Below are positions 9,264 through 35,411 of a stretch of DNA of 64,000 nt, piece by piece. The translations under genes and the position numbers were made by a program. The DNA is from Udeniomyces pyricola (Eukaryota > Basidiomycota > Tremellomycetes > Cystofilobasidiales > Mrakiaceae), in assembly GCA_039545295.1 (NCBI GenBank), contig BCIK01000009.1:124001-188000 (forward strand). Direction: 5' to 3'. The notes under the pieces are model-generated. The model was not told the DNA's origin, ran no database searches, and saw nothing but the letters and a program-made list of their open reading frames with translations. Numbering within the stretch: the first letter of the stretch is position 1; each line of letters begins with the position of its first letter.

Positions 9264-12200
9264 ATGCCCAACTCGACGAGCCCTCGTCACGGGCCTGGTA
9301 TCTGCGCCATGAGAGGCGGATGCGGCAAAAAGAGCATCTTCGATCCCGAGTTACCTTGTCCAGACGATGGTGATGCCGACGCGGTAAGTGAGACCACACG
9401 TTGCCATTCGCTAACCAGACACCGTCGCGATCCTGATAACCTCTTACTTACGGGCTTGGCAGACGACATCAGAGCTGCACGATCTCCTCGCCAACGTTTG
9501 TGGACCCTCGTTTCCGATTCCAGACACCGTCTGCTGTACGCAGGAGCAGGTGGAGACGCTGCAGGAGAACCTTCTGCGGGCTGAGCCGTGAGTCGGTCGA
9601 ACAAGACGTCGCCTGCTTCGTCCTACATTCTATATCTTTCGACTACTACTTTTATACTTTAAGGCTGTCAGTGTCAATTTTCACTTGAGCAGAGTTTGTA
9701 CTGAAAGATCGATGGCCCCTGTCTACGCTTCATTCTGCTATAGCATCATCGCGTCTTGCCCGGCGTGCCGCAACAACTTCCGGGCCTTCTACTGCCACTT
9801 TACCTGCTCGCCCGATCAATCCACCTTTCTCCGCGTCAACCAAACTCAGACCGTTGGTCGGGGTGCAAATCAGCAAACAGCGGTCAAGGAGGTCGATGTC
9901 TTTGTGGCCGACGCCTTTCGTGACGGCTTCTATGACTCTTGCAAAGACGTCCAGTTTGGAGCGACCAACTCGTTCGCTATGGATCTCATCGGTGGAGGGG
10001 CGAAGGACTCGCTATCATTCCTCAAGTATATGGGAACCGAAAGGCCGGGACTCGGTAGTCCGTTTCAGATCTCCTTCCCTCGCCCCGAAACGGCGCGCCC
10101 CTATGAAGAGATACAACCGCTTTCACCCAATCCCCTTTCCTGCTCGGACCCCACCCAACTCTCGGCGCGATGCACCTGCGTCGACTGCCCTTCCATCTGT
10201 CCGACTCTACCTTACCTTCCACCGCCATCCGATCCTCATCAGCCTCACTGCCGGGTGGGAGCTCTCTCCTGCCTGTCTTTTGGCCTCATCCTCTCTTACT
10301 CGATCCTCCTCGCTGCCGTTCTCTTCGCCTATATCTTCAACTTCACGCTTAAAGCCCGTCAACGGAGGTACGAGCGGCTCGCTCTGCTCTCGGGTGACTC
10401 AGGTCTCGTCGAAGATCGAGATGCCGCTGCTCTCTCACCCACGGCGTCGCAACCAGCCGGCATGAGTCGAGCAAGCACTGGTCTGCTTGCAGACGCCAGC
10501 AAGCGGGGACGGGATCGGTCAAACGGCGAGGGCGAGCGAGATTCGTATCCGAGCCGAAGTGGGTCGAGTCACATGGGTATGGGACGAGGCACGAGCCTGC
10601 TCGATCCCATCGATGCCCTCCAACCGAGAAAGAGCAAGGTCAACGTTGTCCTCAAGAAGACTTTTTACAGGCTGGGCTTCTTCTGTGCGAGCCGACCATG
10701 TACGTAGGGTTTTCCCGTCTATCGTTGTTCCACGCTTGGAAACGGTCTTGCTGACGTCTGCCATTGGTTTCTTGTACATGCGTGACGACAGTCCTCACTT
10801 TTGCCATCGCGTCAATCCTCATTGGTCTCCTCAACCTCGGGTGGAAGTCCTTTGATATCGAGACCGATCCTGTTCGACTCTGGGTCGCCCCCGACAGCGA
10901 GGCTGTCACGCAAAAGAACCACTTTGACGCCAACTTTGGCCCTTTCTTCCGACCGCAACAAATCTTCATCACCTCATCTGCAACTTCCTCTCCTTCCTCC
11001 TCGGACGCGGACGCTGAATCACAAGACCCTACCTCACTCGCTCTGCCGAACCCATCTGAGCCTGTCCTTTCATACGCACGGCTCGATTGGTGGCTGAAAC
11101 ACGAGGAGGCCATCACCTCGCTCACATCAACTCCCAACGGTTACACCTTCCAGGATGTCTGCTTCTCACCTGCTGGCCCAGATACGCCCTGCGTCGTTCA
11201 ATCCGTCTCGGCTTGGTTTGGCGGATGGCTCGACGAGGATTCTTGGGAAGAGACTGTTGATCAGTGTGCGACTCGACCGGCGGAGTGTCTCCCTGACTTT
11301 GGCCAGCCGATCGAACCTAAATTCGTTCTTGGCGGTGTTCCGAACAAGGCAAAGAAAAGTTGGAGAGATGCAAGGAGCATGGTCGTTACGTTCGTCGTCA
11401 ATGGCTCTCAGGATCCCGAGGCCCTGGCAAGGGCAGAAGAGTGGGAGAGGACCCTCGAGCAGTACCTCAAGGGTGTCGCCAAGGACGCTCATCGAGAGGC
11501 CGGGGCATGGATGACCTTCTCGACAGGCGTTAGTCTTGAGGAGGAGCTCAACAAGTCGACAAACACCGATTACAAGACCGTCGTCGCGAGTTACCTGCTC
11601 ATGTTCCTCTATGTCTCCCTCACTCTCGGAGGCGGTAGCTCGGGCTTCTTCTTCGGCGAGGACGGTCTCTTCCCAATCTTGGGCGAGAAAGCCGCTCAGC
11701 TTCCTGTCATGCTGCACCTTGTCGCCGCTCCTCCTCCTGCGACCCGTCCTTCCTCAGCTTCAACCTCGTCACCTTCGCGCCGCTTCACGTCGCGCATCTC
11801 CCGGTTATTTGCCATTCTCCCGACGCTTGTCTCGGTCAACTCCAAGTTTACCCTTGGCCTGTTTGGCATCATCACCGTCTTGGTTGCCGTGTCGACCTCG
11901 GTTGGGCTCTTTTCGCTTCTTGGGGTGAAGGTGACGCTCATCATCGCCGAAGTCATCCCATTCCTCGTTCTCGCTGTCGGAGTCGACAACGTCTTCATTC
12001 TCGTTCACGAACTCTCGCGTCAAAATGCTCTCCATGGCCCGGGGGCCACCGCCACCGCTGTCGGTCACCACGTCGGTGCGGCCTCCTACGCGGATGATTA
12101 CGATGGCGAGGATGACGACGAAGCGGAGCTTATTCCTCCAAGTCATCTTTCACCCGAAGAACGGGTCGCTCGCGCGCTCGCAAGGATGGGCCCCTCTATC

Positions 12201-14626
12201 CTTCTGAGCTCGCTGACTGAAACCATCGCCTTTGGACTTGGAGCCCTCGTACCAATGCCAGCAGTTCGCAACTTTGCCCTGTATGCAGCCGGAAGTGTCG
12301 CTCTCGACGCGATCCTCCAGGTGACGGTGTTTGTGAGCGCGATGGCCTTGGACTTACGACGAGTAGAGGTGAGTTTCCGGATGAGATTCTTCGATCCCTG
12401 TCCTCATCTCAGATCAATCGCGGAGATACCTGACTCTGGCTTTCAACTATCAGGCGACCCGTATGGACTGCTTCCCTTGTATCCGATTGCAACCTCCCAT
12501 TGGACTTTATGACACTCCAGCTCCTGTCCATCCCGGTATGTCTGCCGAATCGCATATCATTCCTTCCTATTATGCGCCTGAGCATTTCTCTGACGAAATG
12601 GAGGCATTTGAATCCTGGTCTCTGACAGGCGAGAGCATGATTTCGCGATTCATCCGTCGAACATACGCCCCATTCCTTCTCAAGAAGGAGGTCAAGGGCG
12701 CCGTCGTCGTCGGGTTTACCGGCCTTTTCATCGCAGCCGTCATAGGAACCCAAAAGATTGATCTTGGCTTAGGTTCGTCGATTGTACCTATTGGCATACC
12801 GATCGAGAAGGTCTACTGACATATGCCTCTGGTCTCTCAACCAACAGATCAACGCCTTGCTCTCCCTCGTGACTCCTATCTCATTCCTTACTTTGACGCT
12901 CTCGACCGCTACCTTGATGTCGGCCCTCCCGTCTACTTTGTCGCCGACCACATCGATGTTTCCACTCGACCGGGCCAACAAGCTCTGTGTGGCCGTTTCA
13001 CCACCTGTGTCGACCTCTCCATTGCCAACACTCTCGAAGCTGAACGAAAGCGACCCGAAGTCTCCTACCTCGCCAACCCGCCGGCCGTTTGGATTGACGA
13101 CTTCCTCGCCTGGCTCAACCCCGTCCTCGAGACGTGTTGCCGAGTCCGAATCGATGACGAGTCTGTCTTTTGTGGACCTAACGAGCCTGAACGGAGGTGC
13201 AAGCCTTGCTTCCTTGACAAGGAGCCGCCATTCGACATCACGATGCAAGGACTGCCGGAGGGCCCCGAATTCATGCGATACCTTTCGCACTGGCTCGAGT
13301 CACCGACAGACGAAAACTGCCCACTAGGCGGCAGGTCATCCTACGGCAACGCTCTCGCCGTCTCTGCCGACAACACTTCGGTCGTCGCTTCCCACTTTAG
13401 AACGTACCATACCCCGCTGAAGACTCAGGCCGATTTCATCAACGCTCTCGCCGCCGCCCGAAGGGTTGCCGATGACCTCGAAGCGAGGACGGGCGCTCGC
13501 GTGTACCCTTACTCGTTGTTTTACGTCTTTTTCGATCAGGTTCGTCCGGCGTGACGTAAACTCGGGATTTAAGTCTTGTGTCACTTGAGTTGGAAGTCAA
13601 AATACTTACATTTTTCGTCATCTTTTCCTCTTTTCTTTCATCTCCTTTCCGGTGTCGCATGTTAACCACAGTACGCTCACATCGTACCCATCACAATCCA
13701 AGTCCTCTCCCTCGCTCTGGTTTCAATTCTCCTGGTGACTTCCCTCCTGCTCGGCTCCTGGCGGACGGGCTCAGTCGTGACGTTTGTGTGCGGACTTGTC
13801 GTCTTTGACGTGATGGGCGTGATGGGTGTCTGGTCCATCTCGCTCAACGCCATCTCGCTCGTCAACCTCGTCATCTCACTCGGAATCGCCGTCGAGTTTT
13901 GCTCGCACGTCGCGAGGGCATTCATGGGCGCTGGAGATGGAGCGGGAGGTTTGCCGTTTGGACATCCGACGTCGGTCAAGGATCGAGATGAGAGAGCATG
14001 GTCGGCATTGGTCGACGTTGGCGCATCTGTGAGTGGCGTCAGGCTGGCTTGGTCCTTGGCTCCCTCGGTGTTTTTACACCAATCCCTAACATGGTTCGAA
14101 CGTCTGATACCAATCTCAATTACTTTTCTCTTCTCTTGCCCGTGACAGGTTTTCTCTGGCATCACCATGACGAAGCTCATCGGAGTTTCAGTCCTTGCCT
14201 TTACGCGATCCAAGCTTCTTGAAGTTAGTGCAATTTTTCTTTAGCAAACCCCCCACCCCCCTTTTTCTCCCTTCCTCCTTCTTGGCCTTGTTCTCGACTC
14301 ATTCCACACGTCATTCACTTACATCTTCTTTCTGTATCGTATCTTTTCCCCATCATACCTGGTCCTCTCTCCTCCCCCCCCCTTCTTTTCCTGTTTACAC
14401 TGCTCCGCAGGTCTACTTCTTCCGCATGTGGCTCACCCTCATCGTGTCGGGGGCGCTCCACGGTCTCGTCCTCCTCCCGGTCCTTCTCTCCTACTTTGGC
14501 GGCCGCGGGTTCGAGCTCGAGGACGCCGATGAGGAATGGATGGAGTCTAGGATTCGAGCGGCCGGGGGGGCCGGGTTGGATTACGCCCCGTTCGCGAGGG
14601 ATGACGATTCGGTCACGAGTGATTGA
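9264..14626 (+). CDS. NCR1: Niemann-Pick type C1-related sterol transporter
   Basis: Vacuolar/lysosomal membrane protein that moves sterol from the lumen into the limiting membrane. Nine exons: 9264-9383, 9463-9587, 9744-10699, 10792-12368, 12454-12772, 12848-13539, 13672-14028, 14149-14223 and 14411-14626, giving 1478 residues. The N-terminal Cys-rich sterol-binding domain is clear (CAMRGGCGKKS, then CCTQEQVETLQENL, CPACRNNF, CHFTCSPDQSTF). The sterol-sensing domain is in exon 4 (FTLGLFGIITVLVAVSTSVG to VGVDNVFILVHELSRQN), followed by GPSILLSSLTETIAFGLGAL. The C-terminal permease half includes NAISLVNLVISLGIAVEFCSH. An acidic insert of about 40 residues (DDYDGEDDDEAEL) interrupts the sterol-sensing region. 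Oddity: the start at 9264 gives no signal peptide, which family members have. The frame is open upstream to an AG near 9243, so a missed upstream exon is possible, but no ATG with a hydrophobic stretch was seen. Confidence 0.95.
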
Positions 14627-15222
14627 CCCGAATTGATCCACGCGGCGACGACGACGGCAACCAAAAAAAAAAGAACAAGAGAAAGATCGAAGTGAGAAAG
14701 ATGGGAGCTGAAGGGGAGGGAAAAGACGATTAAGGGAGAAGAAGGGGGAGGGGGAGGGGGGAGGGAAGACAGGGAAAGGTTGTAATTATGGAGATTAGAT
14801 ATCGTCGATTCAAGGATGTTTGTTGATCAGTATTTTCGGACATCGGGGGAGGGAAAGGCGATTCGCATCATGGAACCGATCGTCTTTTTGGTTTTCAAAA
14901 GAGGGTATGTTCGGTTTGGGGGGCCATGAAACGAACCATGGGCATTCAATCGCGAGTCAAGAACGTAGAAAGATTCGATCATGGATGGAAACCAAATCCG
15001 GTCAATGACCGAAAGAGAGAAAAGGAAAACATACACGCATACACACACACACGAGAAGAAGGAAGGCGACTTGAACGAATCGAAAAAAAGGGATGAGGTC
15101 CCATTAAGAACACGTCGTCGTCGTCGTAGTAGAGAAAAGGAAGGAGGAAAACATAGAAAGTAAAAGGAGCTGATGGGGAGGAGAATCGAAGATGCCTTTG
15201 AGCGACTAATATTTAAAACGAT
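14627..15222. other. Convergent 3' spacer, NCR1 / EDE1-like
   Basis: Purine-rich 3' flanks of two converging genes, with GGGGGAGGGGGAGG-type runs at 14740-14765 and a short (CA)6 near 15040. I see no gene here. Confidence 0.7.
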
Positions 15223-18200
15223 CTAAGCTCCCCCGACGAGGTGATCAATCGCGCCTTGGAGGTTGTAGTTGCTAATCTCGAGAGCTATCATCCAAAGACC
15301 CCATAAAGAAACAAAGAGAAAAAGAAAGAAAAAGAGAGGAAGAGTGCCTTTAGCTTGCTGCTCATCTTTTCAAACCCGGCTAAGAAAGGAACGGGGATTA
15401 GACATACCATTGAGAGCTTGAGACCGAGAGAAACCCATGGCGACGATCGTCTTGACGTCTGGGATATCATCAGCGTCAGCCGCCGTTGGGCGAGTCGGGA
15501 GGTTCGGTCGACTGCTGGGAGGAGCTTGAGATTGCTGCTGTTGTTGAGGAGGCGGGCCGGGCGGAGGCGCGTACTGCTGCTGAGCATCCGGCTGAGGGGC
15601 CAAGGGAGGAGCAACGGCCACGGGAGCTGAAGTCGACAAAGCAGACGAAGTTGGGGCGTCAAATGCATCGTCAAACGACAACGCCGTCGTCGGACCGGCC
15701 GGTCGGCTGTGTTCTTGCTGGGCGTAAGAAGGGGATGATGGTGAAGCGGTCGTGTTCGCCGCGAGCACGGGCTCAAACGCCGAATCGAAATCGGCGAAGG
15801 ACGGATCAACAGTGTAGGACGACGTCGAAGGGAAAGTTGCAGCTGAATTCGAAGCAGTCGTCGAAGATGTTGGCGCCGCCACCGAGGGGACCGTCTCGAA
15901 GTCCGGGTCAAATTCATCGAAACCAAAGTCGTTGGATGAAGAGGAAGGGGGGAAGGTCGAGGGAGGAGCGGTGGTAGTGGTCGCAGTGGGACTCGACGCT
16001 TTTGAGGCGAAAGGCTCCGTGCTCGTGTTGAATGAGCTGGTCGACACAGGAGCAAGGTCTCTTGCAGCAGGCACAGCATCGAAGTCGCTGTCGAAGTCGT
16101 CGTCAAAGTTGGCGACGACAGGCGACTTGGACGCCGACGGTGGGAGTGGGAGAGACGTCTGATGAGTCGGCGCTCCGAGAATGATGCCCGCAGGTCCAGA
16201 ATGAGCCGAAGTCTGAGTGGTTGGGGGAGGAAGCGTCAAGGACGTCGTCGGGGCGGGGAGCGTGGCGGGGAAGGTGGCGTCCGTGATGGTAGGGGCCTGT
16301 TCCTGGCCGAAAGCATCGTCGAACGCGGAGCTCGGCTGAGAAAGTTGCTGTCGAGCCGGTGAAGAAGGGGCATCGAATGGTGAAGACTCAAAGGGTGAGC
16401 TCTCCTCGAAAGGTGAGGCTCCAAACGCGTCGACAGGGGGTTGACTGACGGGTGTGGAAGAAGAAGTCGGGCGAGGGGGCATGACAGGAGGAACAAGACC
16501 ACCGCCAGTTTCCTTGCGAGGAGGAGGAGGGGGTGCGGCTCTTCTTTGGACTGACTCGGTGACGGCAGCAGCAGGGGCAGGCGGCGAAGAGCTCGCTGTC
16601 GTTCCAAAGGGCGAAGCATCGAACGCATCGATCGATTCGTCCGTTCCAAAGGCACTAGCCGTCGACGTCAAGTTGCTTGAAGTGGGCGGGCTGGCAATCG
16701 ATTCATCTCCGCCTGTGGCGAGAGTGTTGGTAGTCGGAAGGAAGGCCGAAGCCGCCGAGTTTCCAGAGGGTGTCTCCTCGTCCTGGCCGTGTTCGGCGGG
16801 GTCGATGGATTTGCCCTTGCTGCTGTACGCGGCCGACGGGCGAGCATCCAGGTCCTCGGGCCCTTCAGCCTCGTCATCGGACGAGTCGTCGTCTGAAGAG
16901 TCAGCATCAAGGCGGGTAGGACCAGAGTTGGACGCTTCGATGGCCGAAGGGACGGTCTCTTCAAATGGAGATGAGGGAGCGTCGAGGGGGATCGAAGTTT
17001 GGTGATCTGTAAGGAGACCCGAAAAGAAGGGATGACGACGCAACGGAATCAGCAATCTTCCCAAACGTGACCCACATGAATCTCGACCGCAACTTACCGT
17101 CTTCGTCGTCCTTTGGCAAAGTCGCAATCGGGACAAACTCATCGCCGAAACCCGAATCAAAGCGCTCAGCCTCAAACGGCACTTCGCTTGGCGTTTGAAC
17201 GCCTTCCGGAGCGGTCGAGATGGGGATCGAAGAGCCGACGGGTTCGAACCCATCCTCGAAACCATCGTCAAAGCCAGCAAAGTTCGCGGCCGCGACGCCA
17301 TCCTCGTCTCGCGAGGCAGCAACGGGGAAACCGTCCTCAGTTATGATTTCTCCCGCAGAAGCGACGGCAGGAGCAGGAACCGAGGCTCCGAACGAGTCGT
17401 CAAATGTGGCCGTAGTGGTAGGAGCAGTGGCGGATGATTCAGAGTCGACGATGGGTTCGGCAGATTCTTCAGTCACATCATCGTTGCGGTCCTCGTGGTC
17501 ATCATGGCCTCCACCTCCGACACTAGCAAACAGGGCGGCTCCTACCCCAGCGATGGCCGTTCCGGCCGCAATGATTCCTCCAACGGCGACATCCTTGGCG
17601 TGATCGAGTGGCTCGGGCAGCAGATGGGACTCTTCGGATGCGTCGACTTCCTTCGGCAGTTCGGGGGCGGTCGTGGAGTCTTCGACGCCAGCGGCAAGGT
17701 CCTTGATAGGCTGAGCCGGCTCATGGGCGACCGAGGCAGCAGCCGGCGAAGTCGCTTGAGGGCTCTCAGAAGAGGGGAGCGAGGCCGGTGGAGCGGTAGG
17801 TGGCGTAGCGACGAACCGGTCAAAGGGATTGTTGGACTTGATGGATGCGGTCGGGCTTAGAACGCGAGCGGGCGTCTCGGGAAGAGGGATGTGCGAGGCC
17901 GTCTGAAGCGTGCTGTTGGTGGGCGAAAGGAATGCCGACCCAGCGTGGACAGGAGCGAATGTGTCAAAAGGAGAGCCAGTGGGAGCCGACTGTAGATCCT
18001 CGATCCCCACACCGTTTTGAGCATCCTCGAGATCGCGGCTGGTCTTATCACGCTCAGCTTCAGATGTGCTGAGCTGCTTCTTGGTGATGGTGACGAGACC
18101 CTTCTGTTGACGGGCGTCCTTCTTGATCTTGTCGACGGTTGCTTTCATCTTGATAGTCTCCTCGCCAACCTCAACCATGCGTCGCTTCATCTCCCTGATG

Positions 18201-21109
18201 TCCTCTCGATCTCGCATGATCTGTCCATCAAGCGAGTCTTTCTCTCCCCGAAGTCCGCTCAACTCGCTTTCGGCACGAATCAGATCCTGGCTCAAGGTCT
18301 TCATCTCTTCGGCCTGGTCGGCCGCCTTTTTCCTCAACTTTTCGACATTGCCGTTCTCCGAATCATGCGTCGATCGGAGCGAGATAAGCTTGGCCTGGAG
18401 GTCCATGATCTCCTTGTTGTGAGCCAGCGTCTGGTTCTCGAGCTCAAGTCCGGTCGATTGAAGGCCCGAGACAGCCGAAGAGAGGGTCGAATGTTCGGAA
18501 CGAAGACGGGTGAGCTCGGGGGGAGGAGGAGCAGGAGCTCGAGGCGCCACAGGAGGAGGGGGAGGAGGAGCCGAAGGTTGAGGGGAAGAGATCGCAGAAC
18601 GAGAGACCGGAGCAGGCGGAGCGAAAGCCGGAGCAGGGGCGCCAAAGGGGTTATCGTCCTCGCCCATAAGGTCCCTCTCGGGTTCAGCGGGAACTGTAAA
18701 AACACATTTTGCCTGTGTGTCAGATTCTATGTCGGACTGAACATTCAAACATCGCACAAAAGGTTGAAAACTGCGCAGACTCACCTCCAAACGCACTCGC
18801 ACCAAAGGCATCCTTGCCACCATTCGAGAAAGCAGAGCTTGAGACGGGAGGAAGAGCAACCGCAGAAGAAGGAGGCGAGTCTCCGAACGCATCAAACAAA
18901 TCTTGAGCTGCCGAGGGTTGTTGCTGCTGCTGCTGCTGTTGATTAGGGGCGTTGGCCTGGTTCCTCAGGCTGGGTGGGACAAGGCTTGAGGGAAGAACGT
19001 CGGGAAGCTCTCGACCGGCAAGCTTCGCCTTGATGAGGTACATGGCCACAGCAAACTCGTCTCGCGAGAGGTTGCCCTCCTTGCGAATATCAGCAAGGTC
19101 CCAGACGGCGGCGAGGACAACCTCGGGCAGCTTGGACTCGAGCATGAAGGGGACAGCGACGTCTCCCTCGAGGAGGCCCCGGCCAAACTTGTCGAGACCG
19201 TCAAAGAATTTGTCGGACGAGGCTTTCTCGCTCGCCGAAACGTCCCATGGGACGGCCGAGGAGGCCGGAGCAAAGGCCGAGGCAAAGCCGGACTGAGAGA
19301 CCGAGGGAGAAAAGTTGTTCTGGAAAGATCCACCCGTGACGTTGGGAAGCATCGGCTGGGCGGAAGGAAACTGACCTCCGGTTGTGTGACGGGGAACAGG
19401 GGATGAGGCCTGTTGATAAGAGGTTTGTTGACCTGTGACCTGTCGAGGAATGGGAGCAGCGTTGCCGGTCGTTTGACGTGGAATCGGGGCCGGACTCGAG
19501 GACATGGCACGAGCGGGGTTGGACGAGAATTGCGAGCCTTGTCGCTCAGAAGCGATATCATAGAGTCCCGGAGGAAGTGTCGAAGGAAGGGTTTGGATCT
19601 TGCCAGACATGACGCCTGTCAGGGGACAGAAGTTTGAGACGGTTTAGTCTCGCATGGCAGAGGTTTTTCTCATAGGCAACGACTCGTTTATGTCATCTTT
19701 AAAACAGAACACTCACCTTGAATAAAGTACCTAAAGAAAGATATAAAGGATTTTCCGGCAGGACGATCACAAGAGTGAATTAGCTTTTGTTCTATACGAC
19801 TGCGCTTCATCGGCCCGGATGGAGAGTCGAGAAGGCCAAACGAACATTCCAATGATAAAGTCGGCCTGGTCAAGCACGCCTCGATCTTGAGTATCGGCAA
19901 GGTTCCTAACATCGAGGGGAGAGGGTTCCAGATTATCAGCACGAACTAGGGGTTGGTGAGGGCAGATACATTGTATCAATCGCCCCGATGACGAAAGAAC
20001 TCACCAGATCTGACCGAGCTGCGTGCTCGGGAGTTTGCTCTTGAGGAAGATGGTAGTCGCCTTGTCGCCTAGAGGGAAGTAGTGCTGTGAGTCAGTACAG
20101 GGATGAGTCGAGAGGGGTATCCTCGCCCTAAACGCGGCAAATCATTCATCAGAACAAAGACGGGTCACGTACTCGTCAGTCGGCCCCCGACTGGGCCGGC
20201 AAGGCTGAAGTGTCGCTTGAACTTGGCGAGGTCATCCGGCGTGAGCGGCGGGTTGAGCGCTTGAGCAGACGGATGAATTGATCCGGTTGGTGGAGGTACA
20301 GAGATAGAGGCTACACGTGAGGGGGCTGGAGGGGCATGGCCCTTGAAGACGGGCAGTCGAGGACAGGCTGGAACAGATGAGAAAGGGAAGAAGGAGGAAG
20401 ACGAAAGGGAGACCAGTCAGCATGACGCGTCTGGGTGTAGCGATCGCTCCACGCGTTCCATCCATCCATTGAGCTCGCCTCTGGCCAAAAGACGCTGGAC
20501 AAAGGATGGGCAAAGCTGCTCGGGCGACGTGATAAGCCATGAGGCCAGCCAGTACAAAAGGTGAAGGAAGAGATGACGTTGTCGCCCCCTCCTCTATCCA
20601 AGGTACTTGTACTCCTCCCTCGGTCATCTCCCCTGTGCGCTGTGCCTCCCCCTCCATCCAGACACTTGGTTCACCCATCCATCCAATCCGTGCCAACCGT
20701 TACCTGACTCACGAGCTTCTCCTGCATCCTTGGTGATATCACCTCCTCGCTGAGCGACGGCAATCAGCCGCATCGCCATCGTCCAGCCTGCGGCATCGAG
20801 ATGACCCTTGTCCTCGGGGTCGGCGAGCGCCCAGATCTCGCCGAGCGTGGCTTGCGGCACGTCCGACGTGACGAGGAGGTCAAACACAGACGCGCCAGGG
20901 ACGGTATTCCCGGAGTCTTGGTAGCGGGTGAAGAGGGCAGCGTAGAAGGAGGTCTCCGCGGGGGAGACTTAGTAGAGGCAAGAAGGGGGAGATGGACCGG
21001 CAGGGGAAAGGAGTACGGTGAGGAGGGAGATCAAATTAGTTAGGGAGGACTCATGATAGGAAATTATATAGTGAGGAGATCTGAACGGCTCACGTGAGGC
21101 GGGCGCCAT
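15223..21109 (-). CDS. EDE1: Ede1/Eps15-like endocytic scaffold (three EH domains, coiled coil, UBA)
   Basis: Early clathrin-mediated endocytosis scaffold that gathers adaptors through EH-NPF contacts and binds ubiquitin. The first exon is 21094-21109 (MAPAS) and the second starts at 20967. EH1 reads LSPAETSFYAALFTRYQDSG and ends LGEIWALADPEDKGHLDAAGW. EH2 runs from LTPDDLAKFKRHFSLAGPVGG (about 20230) through TTIFLKSKLPSTQLGQIW to NLADTQDRGVLDQADFIIGM. EH3 is in the exon ending near 19605 (DKFFDGLDKFGRGLLEGD, AAVWDLADIRKEGNLSRDEFA). A heptad-rich coiled coil lies at about 18000-18480. Then comes a very long Ser/Pro/Asp-rich tail with DNPF/NPFD-like motifs (about 15418-17900). The UBA domain is split by the last intron (KTIVAMGFSRSQALN joined to ALEISNYNLQGAIDHLVGGA; final exon 15223-15284). 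A (Q)8 run lies near 18930. Large plus-strand frames here are shadows. Confidence 0.93.
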
Positions 21110-21646
21110 GAGGATGAGGCGGCGAAAGGTCAACTGAGGGAGGGGTTGGATAGGGTGAGGGAGACAAAGTAGAGGAAGAAGAAGCGGGGGAGGACGAGTC
21201 GGTTGGTTAGTTTGTGGGTGACAAGTAACTTCGTCATCATCATTCGGTGATCCATCGCGCATGAATATTATTGAATCATCACCCTCCAACACCATCGACA
21301 GGCATGATGATTGATATATATATATATCAAGTATATATATAGATGTATAGATATATACACATACTGCATCGTCATTGACCCATCTTGACCTTCCTTGCGC
21401 CCCCCGGTTCTCTTTCCAAAGCTTGGTGTCGTCGTTCATCGTCAGAAAAAGTCCAAATTATAAGAGTCTATCGTGTATGTGTATGTGTATGGCCGCCGAC
21501 GGTGTGATAAAATACATTCGACCCAACATCATTCGTTGTTCCCATGATCGCACTCATCAACCTCCCTCCGGCCCCCCACCCCTCCCACAATACCTAGCTC
21601 CCGTCCAATCCCTCATTACCCAACCACCTACCTACCTTCCAACTAA
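21110..21646. other. Spacer between DHX35-like 3' end and EDE1-like start
   Basis: Upstream region of the EDE1-like gene and 3' flank of the helicase gene. It contains imperfect TA repeats at 21314-21357 and CT/GA-rich stretches. I see no gene in it. Confidence 0.6.
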
Positions 21647-25851
<4,205 letters not shown>

Positions 25852-26419
25852 GCGAGATGAGGTTGATATATATGGTCGGGGTTGGTGAACTGGATGCTGG
25901 GGATATAACGCGCAGGAGGCCGATTCCGATCATGAACAGGCATTGAGAGCTTCGGCCTGCTGTTGCTGCTGTGCATGGATCCTTGCACGTGGCACAGCTC
26001 TGCTATCAACGACCGACGTCTGACACGTGTTCATGACACGGGGTTGTTACATATGCATACATGCAGATCGATGGACGTGGGTGTATTTGCGATAGATTTG
26101 ATATATATGGGTGGGGTTTGGGAAAAGTCGAAAGTACGATGGGGACGGATGGATGATGTGCTTTGTCGATGGGTTAATATATATATGAAAAGAATGCAGA
26201 ACGAACTGGAAATAAAACGCCGTCGGGTGAGAGCGAAGAAATGGATGATGAATAATCGCTTCGATCAACCAGCCCAACCCACCCCCTCGCCGTTTCAAGC
26301 ATCGGACACCTTCCCCACGTCTGTCATTTGGAGTCTTCCTCTATTCCCTTCCCATCATCCGACCGGTCTCTCCTTCATACGTCGTCCTCACCCTCACAGC
26401 GTACCCTCATCCTTCCTAC
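25852..26419. promoter_or_regulatory. Divergent promoter region, DHX35-like (-) / YCF1-like (+)
   Basis: A 568-base stretch between two divergent start codons. It holds TATATATA words near 26100 and 26178 and a CT-rich stretch just before the plus-strand start. No specific factor site is claimed. Confidence 0.5.

Positions 26420-35411
<8,992 letters not shown>

Noticed and set aside
15288..18946. Large open frames on the plus strand and alternative minus frames across the EDE1-like gene, up to about 309 residues
   Set aside because: They are shadows of a GC-rich, Ser/Pro-biased coding exon. They lack family motifs, whereas the chosen frame gives EH, coiled-coil and UBA signatures.
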